Positions 10,501 through 18,294 of a stretch of 64,000 nucleotides of DNA are shown here, piece after piece. Below the pieces are notes generated by a model. The model worked only from the letters and a program-made list of their open reading frames with translations, was not told the origin of the DNA and did not search any database. This stretch comes from an uncultured Bacteroidota bacterium (GTDB taxonomy: Bacteria > Bacteroidota > Bacteroidia > B-17B0 > Aurantibacillaceae), in NCBI GenBank assembly GCA_937873155.1, contig CALMVZ010000013.1:248001-312000 (forward strand), read 5' to 3'. Each line of letters opens with the position of its first letter. Within the stretch, counting starts at the first letter, position 1. Position numbers and translations under genes: made by a program.

Positions 10501-13500
10501 TTGAAGCAGTTAAACTTAAAGTTTGTAAAGCGCATATAGGTGCATTAGATCCTGCAGTTGGCGAAGCAGGAATTGGATTTACAGTCACGCTGATTGTTGA
10601 ATTTGTTCCTGTACAACCTGCAACCGTAACATTTACAGAATAAACTCCGCTTGCTAAAGTTGTAGCAGCCGGAATAGTTGGATTTTGAACGTTTGAAGTA
10701 AATGAGTTCGGCCCGCTCCAGTTATAAGTTGCACCGGCAATCGCAGTAGAAGTTAAACTTAAAGTAGATCCTGCACAAATTGGTGAGTTAGAACCGGGAG
10801 TTGGAGAACCCGGGATCGGATTAACAACAACATTTGTAGTTCCATTCGGACCAGTACAACCTGCAACAGTTGCTCTTACAGTATAAATACCTGCCGCTAA
10901 AGTTGTAGCGCCAGGAATTGTTGGATTCTGAATATTTGCTGTAAATGTATTCGGGCCTGTCCAGCTATAAGTTGCGCCTGCAATTGGAGAAGCAGTTAAA
11001 CTAATTGTTGAACCTGCGCAAAGCGGAGAGTTGCTTCCTGCGGTTGGAGCGGCAGGAGTTGCATTAATAGTAACTGCAACTGTTGAAGTCGCGCTTCCAC
11101 AACCCATTACAGTAACAAATAAACTATAGGTTCCATTCGCAGCCATTGTAACAGCAGGAATGGTTGGATTCTGAACGTTTGATGTAAATGTATTCGGACC
11201 TGTCCAGCTATAAGTTGCACCAACGATCGGTGTTGATGTTAAACTTAAAGTTTGTCCCGAACAAACAGGTGAGTTACTTCCTAACGTTGAAGAAGCGGGA
11301 ATACCATATACAGTTACACTAACAGTTCCTGCAGGACCAGTACATCCTGACACAGTTGCAGTTACTGAATACATACCGGTTGCTGCAGTTGTCGCTGCAA
11401 CAATAGTAGGATTTTGTGTTGTTGATGTAAATGAGTTTGGACCTGTCCAGTTATAAGTTGCACCTGCAATATTACTTGCAGTTAAATTGATATTTGAACC
11501 TGCACAAAGAGTCGGAGTGCCGCCCGCCGTTGGTGCTGCAGGAGTTGGATTCACTACTACTACACCTGTTCCGATTGGACTAGTACAACCGGCGACAACT
11601 GCTCTTACAGAGTATGTACCGGCAGCCAAAGTTGTAGCGCCTGCGATCGTTGGATTCTGTAAGTTAGAAGTAAAACTGTTTGGTCCGTTCCACGTATAGG
11701 TTGCGCCCGCAACAGGTGTTGCAGTTAAGCTTAAAGTTTGTCCTGAACATAAAGGCGAGTTAGAACCAACTGTAGGCGAAGTAGGAATTGGATTTACAGT
11801 AACGCTTATAGTAGAATTAGTTCCTGTACAACCGGCAACTGTAACGTTAACAGAGTAAACACCCGTTGCTAATGTTGTTGCTCCGGCAATTGTTGGATTC
11901 TGAACGTTTGAAGTAAATGAGTTTGGACCTGTCCAGTTATAAGTTGCACCTGCAATATTACTTGCAGTTAAATTTAAATTCGATCCCGCACATATTGGAG
12001 AGTTAGATCCTGGTGTCGGTGATCCCGGAATCGGATTCACTGTTACAGTTGTTAATCCGTTCGGACTTGTACAACCGGCAACAACTGCTCTAACGGTGTA
12101 CACACCTGCTGCTAAAGTTGTAGCGCCGGGAATTGTCGGATTCTGAACATTTGAAGTAAATGCATTTGGTCCGTTCCATGTATAAGTAGCGCCTGCGATA
12201 GGAGAGGCGGTTAAATTAATTGTTGAACCTGCACAAATTGGTGAGTTATTACCTGCAGTTGGTGCAGCAGGAATAGGATTAACTGTTACAGAAATGGTTC
12301 CACCAGGTCCCTGGCATCCTGCAACTGTAGCGCGAACAGTATAAATACCGCTCGCTAAAGTTGAAGCACCCGCAATTGTCGGGTTCTGCAAGTTTGATGT
12401 AAATGAGTTAGGTCCGTTCCAGGTATATGTAGCGCCTGCGATTGGCGAAGCGGTTAAACTTAAAGTTGATCCCGCACATATAGGAGAGTTCGCTCCTGCA
12501 GTCGGTGCAGCAGGAATAGGATTCACAGTTACGCTGATGGTTCCTACAGGTCCCGGACAACCGGCAACAGTTGCGCTTACGGAATAAACGCCGGTTGCTA
12601 AAGTGGTAGCACCTGGTATAGTTGGATTTTGAACGTTTGAAGTAAATGAGTTTGGCCCTGTCCAGTTATAAGTAGCACCTCCGATAGCAGAGGCAGTCAA
12701 ACTTAAAGTTGAACCGGCACATAAAGGTGTATTAGCACCTGCTGTCGGAGCTGCAGGAGCAGGATTCACAACTACAGTTACAGTTCCTGCGGGTCCCTGG
12801 CAGCCGGCAACAGTTGCTCTAACGGAGTATACCCCTGCGGCTAGTGTTGAAGCACCGGCGATCGTTGGATTTTGTAAATTAGAAGTAAATGAGTTTGGTC
12901 CGTTCCATGTATAAGTAGCACCTGCAATCGGCGAAGCACTTAAACTTAAAGTTTGCCCTGCACATAAAGGCGAATTAGCTGTCGCAGTTGGAGAAACAGG
13001 AGTTGGATTTACAGTTGCTGTTGTTGTTCCACCGGGTCCCTGGCAACCAGATACTGTTGCGATAACGGTATAAACACCGGCTGCTAATGTTGTGGCGCCT
13101 GCTATTGTAGGGTTCTGGACATTGGCTGTAAAACTATTGGGCCCCGTCCAGCTATATGTAGCACCGGCTATAGGACTCGCGGTTAAATTGAGAGCGGATC
13201 CCGCACATATTGGCGAGTTATTACCGGCAGTTGGTGCTGCGGGCAATGGATTCACTACAACGTTAACTGTTCCATTTCCACTTGTACAACCGGCAACTGT
13301 AGCATTAACAGAATAAACTCCGGCAGCGAGCGTTGATGCACCTACGATTGTCGGATTCTGAACCGCAGAAGTAAAACTATTTGGTCCGTTCCAACTATAA
13401 GCTCCACCCGAAACAGAGGATGAACTTAAAGCTAAATTTTGTCCCGCACATAAAGGTGAATTAGAACTAACAGTTGGCGTAGCGGGTACTGTATTTACAG

Positions 13501-15169
13501 TTACTGCAACTGTGCCTGGAGGACTTGTACACCCGGAAACGGTAGCGGTTACAGAATATGTTCCTGCATTTGCAAGAGTGACGCCGGAAATAGTTGGATT
13601 TATTAATGTAGATGTAAAACCTCCGGGACCTGTCCAGCTATAAGTCGCACCGGCAGTAAAACTGGCAGTTAAACTTAGAGTCTGGCCAACACATAACGGT
13701 GTGTTCGCACCGGCAATAGGAGCTGCGGGAACGAAAGGAGGACAGTTAACAGTATTTCCCTGGTAATCACGAACCACTTCACTCAATAAAACTCCTGCAC
13801 GATACTCAGACACTTTCACCCCAAATACATATTGTCCAAGCGAGTTTGCAACGCCGGTCATCCATCCTGTCGGGCTAAGTGTAACACTTGGCGAAGGTGA
13901 GTTAAAAGGGCTGTTAGCAGAATATCCGGGCTGCCAGGTAACCGGGTTCACAAATAAAGTGTTGTTTGGAAATAATGGAGGGTTCGGTGTATTGTTGTAC
14001 GGCGTGTACATTGAATAAATAAGGTTATCTCCATCAACATCTGTGGCAGAGCAGTTGATAGAAAAAGAATTCGTTGCACAGAAAATAAGTGGTGGGAGAT
14101 TATTAAAATAGGGACTGCTATTTGCCATGAACGTATTATCATATACGTTTACCATATCAAAATAATATTGTTCATCGTTAGGTGAATTCGCACCGTGGGC
14201 TGTACGAACAAATATTTGAATGGTATTTCCAATTAAACCGGTGGCAGTTGCAAAGATGTTCGCATCAAAGTCATTGAAGCGTTGACCATTTACCGGGAAC
14301 AGAACTTTTGGACCGCCATTCAATGAGTAGAATACTTTTATAGAGTCGCTGTTCTCTAATGTATTTCCTACAGGATCAGAATAATTCACGCTTAAATTAA
14401 CACCTAAAGCATAAGTATTGATAGGAATAACCTGCGATGCCCAAATAACATGTCCTGCAGTTCCGCTGTTCTGACTTATAATTTCAAATAATCCATTATT
14501 GACCTGCGCCGTCGGAAGAGGGGCAGCTACATTTATTGTACGGGTCCACGCTGTTGGCCCGGCATCTACTGTTGTTCCATTAGCCAAATTAAAATCTTCA
14601 CTCCACACTGTGTTATAGCAAGGGATGTAAGCATAAAAAGTTTCACCAGCAGCACCAGGACCTACAATATTTGAAATACTTCCGTTCCGGCAACAAACCG
14701 ACCAGACAATATGCATACCTCCCGGCGAGGGAGCAAGATTAACAGTATTCGTATATATCCTTTGTTCAACACATGGTAAAACGCTTGGAGAAGTTGCACA
14801 GGGTGGTAATACCGGAGGGATTGGAGTTACAGTTCCGCCATTTGCCGTAAAGTTCCTGCTCGGAGCAAATACAGATCCATCAGCTTGCAATACAGTAAAA
14901 GTTACAGCTGCAGGAAATGCCGCTGAACCTGCTCCGCAATCACGGTACAAGATCATTTGTACCGTATAATTATTTCCGCCATTATATGTATAGGTGATCA
15001 CACCTCCGACAATATGTGTCGAGAATCCCTGGAAAGGGAATATGACCAGGAACAAAAAAGCTAAAATGAAATTACGGATGTATTTATTTACCCAAACCGC
15101 ATCTAAAACCTTAGAGGCGGAACAAATAGTGTTAGGGGTAAAATTGACAGGCTTGTAATTTTTTACCAT
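4523..15169 (-). CDS. Giant Ig-like-repeat adhesin with gliding-type (T9SS type B) C-terminal domain
   Basis: A 3548-residue surface protein. A hydrophobic signal segment at about residues 28-50 follows a long N-region; no closer Met gives a better start. A globular N-terminal part (about 50-480) starts with HIVGGVITYTY and includes a jelly-roll-like insert. Then come 25 Ig-like repeats of 81 residues (about 481-2503; SPICAGSTLSLTAS, YSWTGPNSFTS, QNPTI, GVYSV, VAGC), nine repeats of 85-89 residues (about 2504-3288; VCANN, GTGTFSPNN, TAGSV, NNGGCNAV) and two PKD-like domains (WGWDFGDTT). The last ~90 residues are a CHU_C/gliding-type sorting domain (PSGFTPNGDGKNDIL, FRIFNEWGNQIF, GWDG, GRYLW). 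The adjacent PorP/SprF gene fits SprB-like export. Each repeat carries two cysteines that could form disulfides. Ligand unknown. Confidence 0.93.
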   Translation of the reverse strand: MVKNYKPVNFTPNTICSASKVLDAVWVNKYIRNFILAFLFLVIFPFQGFSTHIVGGVITYTYNGGNNYTVQMILYRDCGAGSAAFPAAVTFTVLQADGSVFAPSRNFTANGGTVTPIPPVLPPCATSPSVLPCVEQRIYTNTVNLAPSPGGMHIVWSVCCRNGSISNIVGPGAAGETFYAYIPCYNTVWSEDFNLANGTTVDAGPTAWTRTINVAAPLPTAQVNNGLFEIISQNSGTAGHVIWASQVIPINTYALGVNLSVNYSDPVGNTLENSDSIKVFYSLNGGPKVLFPVNGQRFNDFDANIFATATGLIGNTIQIFVRTAHGANSPNDEQYYFDMVNVYDNTFMANSSPYFNNLPPLIFCATNSFSINCSATDVDGDNLIYSMYTPYNNTPNPPLFPNNTLFVNPVTWQPGYSANSPFNSPSPSVTLSPTGWMTGVANSLGQYVFGVKVSEYRAGVLLSEVVRDYQGNTVNCPPFVPAAPIAGANTPLCVGQTLSLTASFTAGATYSWTGPGGFTSTLINPTISGVTLANAGTYSVTATVSGCTSPPGTVAVTVNTVPATPTVSSNSPLCAGQNLALSSSSVSGGAYSWNGPNSFTSAVQNPTIVGASTLAAGVYSVNATVAGCTSGNGTVNVVVNPLPAAPTAGNNSPICAGSALNLTASPIAGATYSWTGPNSFTANVQNPTIAGATTLAAGVYTVIATVSGCQGPGGTTTATVNPTPVSPTATANSPLCAGQTLSLSASPIAGATYTWNGPNSFTSNLQNPTIAGASTLAAGVYSVRATVAGCQGPAGTVTVVVNPAPAAPTAGANTPLCAGSTLSLTASAIGGATYNWTGPNSFTSNVQNPTIPGATTLATGVYSVSATVAGCPGPVGTISVTVNPIPAAPTAGANSPICAGSTLSLTASPIAGATYTWNGPNSFTSNLQNPTIAGASTLASGIYTVRATVAGCQGPGGTISVTVNPIPAAPTAGNNSPICAGSTINLTASPIAGATYTWNGPNAFTSNVQNPTIPGATTLAAGVYTVRAVVAGCTSPNGLTTVTVNPIPGSPTPGSNSPICAGSNLNLTASNIAGATYNWTGPNSFTSNVQNPTIAGATTLATGVYSVNVTVAGCTGTNSTISVTVNPIPTSPTVGSNSPLCSGQTLSLTATPVAGATYTWNGPNSFTSNLQNPTIAGATTLAAGTYSVRAVVAGCTSPIGTGVVVVNPTPAAPTAGGTPTLCAGSNINLTASNIAGATYNWTGPNSFTSTTQNPTIVAATTAATGMYSVTATVSGCTGPAGTVSVTVYGIPASSTLGSNSPVCSGQTLSLTSTPIVGATYSWTGPNTFTSNVQNPTIPAVTMAANGTYSLFVTVMGCGSATSTVAVTINATPAAPTAGSNSPLCAGSTISLTASPIAGATYSWTGPNTFTANIQNPTIPGATTLAAGIYTVRATVAGCTGPNGTTNVVVNPIPGSPTPGSNSPICAGSTLSLTSTAIAGATYNWSGPNSFTSNVQNPTIPAATTLASGVYSVNVTVAGCTGTNSTISVTVNPIPASPTAGSNAPICALQTLSLTASTVAGATYSWTGPNSFTSNIQNPTITNASTLASGNYTVTVNVAGCNSPISTTSVTVNPAPPAPTAGGTPTLCAGSNINLTASNIPGATYSWSGPNSFSSGIQNPTIVGATSLATGVYSVFATVAGCPGPAGTVSVTVYDVPSSPTLTATNPACIGQTMFLTAQTIAGATYSWTGPGGFTSSVQNPTITGVTAGMAGTYSVVVSVMGCGSGSSTISVIVNPTPAAPVAGSNSPLCTGSTINLTASNIAGATYNWTGPNTFTSNTQNPSIPGASTLAAGMYSVSVTVAGCTGPAGTTSVAVNDAPNVVPNSNSPICAGQTLSLTANTIAGATYSWSGPNTFSSSLQNPTIPSITMAGNGTYSVFANVGGCIGPVALINVTVNPVPAAPSASNNSPICALQTISLSVGTVAGATYSWTGPNTFTSNIQNPTITNASTLAAGVYSAYVNVLGCNSPAGLTTVTVNPAPAAPTAGGTATLCAGSTINLTASNIAGATYNWTGPNSFTASTQNTSIPGASTLATGVYSVNATVAGCTGPDGTFSVTVYGIPGSPSLTATNPSCIGQTLSLTSASVSGATYSWSGPNSFTSSVQNPTLAPVTPAMAGTYSVLVSVMGCGSASSTISVIVNPTPAAPAAGSNSPLCAGSTISLTASNIAGATYNWTGPNTFTDNVQNPTIAGASTLATGIYSVNVTVAGCTGPFGTVSVTVNDIPAAPTPTNNSPICIGSTLSFSANTIPGATYNWSGPNSFTSNVQNPTIPGATALANGIYTLNVTVAGCTGPDATIGATVSPIPPSPTAANNTPICAFQTLSLTASTVAGATYSWTGPNTFTSSVQNPTIASASTLAAGVYSVYANVAGCNSPAGLTTVTINPAPNAPTAGANTPLCIGGTLNLTASNIPGATYSWTGPNSFTSSTQNPSIPGVTTLEAGTYSVFATAGGCNGPVGTISVTVSSPAILSTGSSPVVCANNNTISLNGTSSTGSGTWTSGSTGTFSPNALTGTYVPTASEVSAGMASFTLTSTNNGGCPAVTATMTVSITPAPTSNAGTDQSVCANNATISLGGTVTVASGGIWSSSGTGTFTPSNTIPNPQYIPSAGDISAGTVAIIYTTTGNGNCNPVSDTMIINITPSPVVNGGPNLQYVCKNNPNANLNATSTTGSVTWTSLGTGTYTPSNTILNPTYLSSTADTTAGSVTMIITSTNNGNCNAVTDTIQLIYTSTITITAGASQTVCSNNPAVALNGTCTTGVGTWTTSGSGSFSPNALTGTYVPSASDISAGFVVLTVTSGNNGTCLPITAQMTVNITPGPTANAGSDLSVCANNATVALGGSVTIATGGQWSSNGTGTFSPNNTSLNTNYIPSNADTTAGSVTIYLTTTGNGSCFASIDSLVVNFTPAPLVNAPNVSVCRNNPNALLNGYSSTGTGTWTTLGSGTFNPNNTIPNPTYIPSTADTTAGSVLIVYTSTGNGACNAVTDTLLLTFSSIPTVTAGPSQMVCANNSSVTLNGLSSTSSGTWTSSGTGTFSPNTINGNYIPSASDLTTGVVTFTLTTTNNGGCNAVTDVMTLTITPGPTSAAGTDQILCANNATVALNGSVTVASGGQWSTTGTGTFSPNNTSLGTTYIPSNADTTAGSVIIYLTTTGNGNCNAVTDTLLINFTPAPLVAAGANVFRCKSSPDANLNGYSSTGTGTWTTLGSGSFSPNNTVLNPVYQPSSADTTAGSVTLILTSTNNGGCNAVVDTVVVTYQAKPLANFVSTSKCVNTVTTFTDMSTGSPVTWLWTQGANTYTTQSASTTFTATGNQTVSLVVTNSGGCKDSIVKNVFINPNPFTTFTFQPLCKDSVMFTSTSSTTPNVTGWGWDFGDTTFSALTNPNHTYSDTGTYIVTLTVTSDSGCVASHRDTVRVVACSDDDPIVTNPAVPSGFTPNGDGKNDILFVKGGPFKTMEFRIFNEWGNQIFKSDVQSTGWDGTFKSAPQTAGRYLWTLTGEVVDGKEVRMSGEVILSR
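5306..7657 (-). repeat. Nine tandem ~260-bp units of a second Ig-like class, organised as three 3-unit blocks
   Basis: Nine repeats of 85-89 residues follow the 81-residue array. They cycle through three types: a VCxNNxxxxLNG...GTYVPxASDxxxG type; a CANNATxxLGG or LNG type with SGGxWSxxGTGTF; and a C(K/R)xxPxAxLN type with TWTxLGxGx. The cycle repeats three times with a period near 263 residues (~790 bp). This is a higher-order repeat independent of the five-unit one upstream. Confidence 0.85.
7658..13729 (-). repeat. 25 tandem 243-bp units (81-residue Ig-like repeats), organised in 5-unit blocks
   Basis: Unit starts are at 13729, 11542 (unit 10), 10327 (unit 15), 9115 (unit 20) and 7900 (unit 25). 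Units 1-9 span exactly 9 x 243 bp. Units 10-14, 15-19 and 20-24 form three consecutive five-unit blocks of 1215, 1212 and 1215 bp. Each block opens with a unit reading GGTxTLCAGS and closing VYxI/V, then a VMGCG-type unit, a PAAPxAGSNSPLC unit, a variable unit, and an ICAxQTLSLT...TITNAS-like unit. Unit 25 restarts the cycle. The 3-bp shortfall is a one-codon loss in unit 18. Confidence 0.9.
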
Positions 15170-15323
15170 AGTGGGCAGGGTTTAGGGGTCCTACATTTTA
15201 ATTGTACGTTAATAAATGCTAAAGGGTTCTGTTAATTCGACAAAAGAGGATTATCTAAATACGAATTTTCATTAATCAACTATATATTATTGATTTATAA
15301 TTAGTTATTATGTTGTAAAATTC

Positions 15324-15947
15324 TTACTTTTTCTTGACAAAATCGCAGTTCGGGGCCATTACGCATTCTTCACAATGGGGGTTTGTCGGGCGGCAGGTTT
15401 CGCGGCCTAAAAAAGAAATATCCATTCCAACTCCCCAATCTTTTTGAGGCATCGCTTCCATTATTTGTTTTTCAATTTTTTTCGGATCGGTTCCTGTAGC
15501 AATTCCAATTCTTGGTGCAACTCTCAGCACATGAAGATCAACAATAACGCCTTCAGGTTTTATTCCTGCCTCTCGCATGATCACATTAGCAGATTTTCTT
15601 CCTATCCCAGGTAATTCAATCAGCTCTTCCATCGTTAATGGAATATTTTTATCATCCTTTATTTTTTGTGCGAGGTTGATCAGCCAATTCGCTTTATTTC
15701 CAAAGTTGCGGACTTTACTTATGAATTTGATCAGAGAATCCACATCGGCTTTAGCTAAAGCTTTCATGTTTGGAAATGCTTTAAAAAGATCCGGTGCAAT
15801 TTTATTGATGTTCTTATCTGAATCCTGTGCTGATAAGATCACCATCACCAACAATTGGTAAATGCTTTTGTACTCTAAAGGATGAGGTTTGTCTTTGTAC
15901 TTTTTGATTAGCGGTTTGAATGCTTCCGGCCAGTTGGTTTTGCCCAT
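15324..15947 (-). CDS. nth: Endonuclease III (DNA glycosylase/AP lyase)
   Basis: A 207-residue base-excision repair enzyme that removes oxidised pyrimidines and nicks abasic sites. The helix-hairpin-helix reads ELPGIGRKSANV, with catalytic Lys118; the catalytic aspartate is Asp137 in VDLHV (VDTHV in E. coli). The C-terminal [4Fe-4S] loop is intact with spacing C-x6-C-x2-C-x5-C (Cys185, 192, 195, 201). Length is normal for the family. The gene stands alone, 154 bp downstream of the adhesin start region on the same strand, and is divergent from the ECF sigma factor. Confidence 0.95.
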   Translation of the reverse strand: MGKTNWPEAFKPLIKKYKDKPHPLEYKSIYQLLVMVILSAQDSDKNINKIAPDLFKAFPNMKALAKADVDSLIKFISKVRNFGNKANWLINLAQKIKDDKNIPLTMEELIELPGIGRKSANVIMREAGIKPEGVIVDLHVLRVAPRIGIATGTDPKKIEKQIMEAMPQKDWGVGMDISFLGRETCRPTNPHCEECVMAPNCDFVKKK

Positions 15948-16037
15948 AAATGTGGATTTATGCCATAAAAATAACTATTTTTAAAACAATTGTGACTTTT
16001 TGAAACGCTGTTATTATGGTAATTAAAAGGGACACAA

Positions 16038-16634
16038 ATGTTAACGACCATTCATATGACAGAGATCGCTTCTTACCATCTCACCGCCGAAGAAATTTCT
16101 TTGGAAGAGAAGCAGATAAAAGCTGCACAGGCCAATCCCAGGGATTTCGAGCCTTTGTATAAACGATATTTTCAGAGGATCGCCAATTACATTTATCATC
16201 GTGTGGAAGATAAAGAAACCGCTTTCGAATTGACATCACAGGTGTTTTATAAAGCTTTGGAAAATCTTCCTAAATATAAACCCATGGGCGTTCCTTTTTC
16301 TGCATGGTTATTCAGAATTGCAGGAAATGAAATGAATCAATATTTCAGAAAAAATAAGACCATGCGCGTTTTAAGTATTGATCGCGATGGGTTAGGTGAG
16401 TTGAAAGGCGATATGGAAGAAAATGATCAGCCTGAAATTGATAAACAGTTGTTTGAAGCTTTACAAACTTTAAAAGAAGAAGACATGGAATTAGTGAACA
16501 TGCGTTTTTTCGAGAAGCGTTCTTTTAAAGAGATCTGTGAGATATTAGATATGAACGAAAGCGCGTGTAAGATGAAGTTATACCGTATTCTCGAAAAATT
16601 AAAACAACACTTAACACTAGCCACTAAGCACTAA
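16038..16634 (+). CDS. RNA polymerase sigma factor, ECF/sigma-70 family
   Basis: A 198-residue sigma factor. Region 2 spans about residues 45-115 (FEPLYKRYFQRIANYIYHR, then PFSAWLFRIAGNEMNQYFRK, the promoter-melting helix). Region 4 is at about 145-192 (MRFFEKRSFKEICEILDMNE, then CKMKLYRILEKLK, the -35 recognition helix-turn-helix). A second ATG at 16056 is also possible. The last codons are made from copies of a CACTAA-type repeat that runs through the stop codon. The next gene, 25 bp downstream, encodes a membrane-anchored protein that could act as anti-sigma or target; that link is inferred from context. Confidence 0.9.
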   Translation: MLTTIHMTEIASYHLTAEEISLEEKQIKAAQANPRDFEPLYKRYFQRIANYIYHRVEDKETAFELTSQVFYKALENLPKYKPMGVPFSAWLFRIAGNEMNQYFRKNKTMRVLSIDRDGLGELKGDMEENDQPEIDKQLFEALQTLKEEDMELVNMRFFEKRSFKEICEILDMNESACKMKLYRILEKLKQHLTLATKH

Positions 16635-16650
16635 ACTCTAACCACTAAAA
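16611..16650 (+). repeat. Degenerate CACTAA/CACTAAC heptamer repeats across a stop codon
   Basis: Four to five imperfect copies of (c/t)actaac-like heptamers run through the end and stop codon of the sigma factor gene into the 25-bp gap. A longer, cleaner array of the same heptamer is at 47670-47715, again across a stop codon. Confidence 0.6.
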
Positions 16651-16659
16651 AATTTTGCC

Positions 16660-18294
16660 ATGAGCAAGTACAAGATAAAAACAGATAAACAACCGCTAAC
16701 CGAAAGGGATATTGCCGGCAATATGAACTTTGATAAATTCTATTCGGGTTATTCAGCTGCTAAAACTTCCTGGTTAACTAAAGGCATGAAAACCTTTTTA
16801 GGTGGAACTATTGCAACGGTTGTAGTGGTAACATTAACATTTGCGATCTATAAATCCATAAAACATAAAGATTCAGAAGCAGCACAAGCCTTTATAAATC
16901 CACCTGTGCCGGAAATGAATTTGGTGTCTGACGAATTTGTTGTGGATAATAATAAAGATACAACCATTGTTTACAAAACCGGAACTGTAATTTACGTCCC
17001 TGCTAATTCTTTTAAAACAAAAGATGGAAAGGACGCGAAGAAAAAAGTAAAAATAAAATATCGTGAATTCCACGATCAGATCGATCAGATCTTTAGTGGC
17101 ATCCCAATGAATTATGATTCAGCAGGAATTATCCGTCCGTTCGAATCTGCAGGTATGTTCGAAGTACTGGCTTTTGAAGATGATTCAATACCTGTATACT
17201 TAAAGGACGGAAAAACATTAAAAGTGAATTTAATTTCACATAACGAAGAGAACAGGTTCAATGTTTATTATTTGGATACTGTCGCGAAAAAATGGGAATT
17301 GAGGCAGCAGGAAACTAAAGCACACAAGGAGGAATTGGATAAATTAAGTAAAGAGAAAGACGAATTCTTATCAAAACATAATTTACTCGATCCTTCTAAA
17401 CTGATCACACCAAGAAAAGCAAATGCTTCACTTAATAATTTTACAATTGATTATGATAAAGAAGAATTCCCGGAACTGGGAGTGTATGATGGTGTAAAAT
17501 TTGAAGTGAACCCGAACGATCCTAACTATACCAACGAATTCAGAAATACAGTTTGGGAAGATGTGTTCATCAGTCGTCACCCCGACGGAAAGAATTATAT
17601 TCTCACATTCAAAGTAAGGAAGCAAAGTACAAGTATCACAGCTAATCCGGTTTTTGATGAAAAGAATTTTGAAACAGCTATGAAAGAATATGAGAAGATC
17701 CGTTTACATCACAGTAAGATCGTTAAGGCGCAGGCAGATTCCTTGAACAGACTGGAACAGGAAGCTGATGCACATGTGATGCGAAGTAATTATAAGAACG
17801 AGCGATTTGAAGCTTATGTTCATGGTGGATCAATATACAGATCCATAGTTGTTGGTGCCACAGGTTTTTGGAATTTTGACAGGCCGCTTAACAACACTGA
17901 AATATATTCGGTTAAAACCGGAACTCCTGTAAATGGTGATCCTAATTATTATGGCGAAAGAGTAGAAGGAAAATTACCTACTGCATATTTCACTAACGAA
18001 ACTGATGGGAATAAAATAAATGTTCGTGGTGTATGGTTTATGAAGAGAAGTATAAATGCTACTTTTCCAATAGGTCCGGCTGATTTTACTGAATTTCCTG
18101 TAACAGTTGTGAATGGTGCTGATCTTTTAATTGTAATAGCAAATAATTATAAAGTGTATTATTTGAAGGATGAAAAATTAAAAACCACTGATCTTTCAGG
18201 TAAGGAGATCACTTTTAAGTTGAAAGAAATTAATTGTAACGGAGCCGGTAAAAGAGCTGATCTGGAGCGTATTAGAGAAGCAATAGGAATTTAA
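16660..18294 (+). CDS. Membrane-anchored beta-rich protein next to ECF sigma factor (possible anti-sigma)
   Basis: A 544-residue protein with one transmembrane helix at about residues 45-67 (TFLGGTIATVVVVTLTFAIY) after a 44-residue N-terminal segment that is probably cytoplasmic. The large C-terminal part has the stretch TIVYKTGTVIYVPANSF (about 100-117), a motif seen in Bacteroidota extracytoplasmic proteins with ZU5/carboxypeptidase-regulatory-like folds, and a coiled-coil-like charged stretch around 220-245. The position right behind an ECF sigma gene, and the topology, fit a sigma regulator, but I see no recognisable zinc anti-sigma motif in the N-terminal tail. Treat as an uncharacterised protein; the regulatory role is a hypothesis. 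Confidence 0.7.
   Translation: MSKYKIKTDKQPLTERDIAGNMNFDKFYSGYSAAKTSWLTKGMKTFLGGTIATVVVVTLTFAIYKSIKHKDSEAAQAFINPPVPEMNLVSDEFVVDNNKDTTIVYKTGTVIYVPANSFKTKDGKDAKKKVKIKYREFHDQIDQIFSGIPMNYDSAGIIRPFESAGMFEVLAFEDDSIPVYLKDGKTLKVNLISHNEENRFNVYYLDTVAKKWELRQQETKAHKEELDKLSKEKDEFLSKHNLLDPSKLITPRKANASLNNFTIDYDKEEFPELGVYDGVKFEVNPNDPNYTNEFRNTVWEDVFISRHPDGKNYILTFKVRKQSTSITANPVFDEKNFETAMKEYEKIRLHHSKIVKAQADSLNRLEQEADAHVMRSNYKNERFEAYVHGGSIYRSIVVGATGFWNFDRPLNNTEIYSVKTGTPVNGDPNYYGERVEGKLPTAYFTNETDGNKINVRGVWFMKRSINATFPIGPADFTEFPVTVVNGADLLIVIANNYKVYYLKDEKLKTTDLSGKEITFKLKEINCNGAGKRADLERIREAIGI

Noticed and set aside
4626-13316. Many open plus-strand frames opposite the giant adhesin gene (for example 5628-5939, 7407-7730, 9801-10094)
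   Set aside because: They are mirror images of the 243-bp and ~260-bp coding repeats, have repeated Val/Pro-rich translations without domains or starts, and the minus-strand frame is unmistakable.
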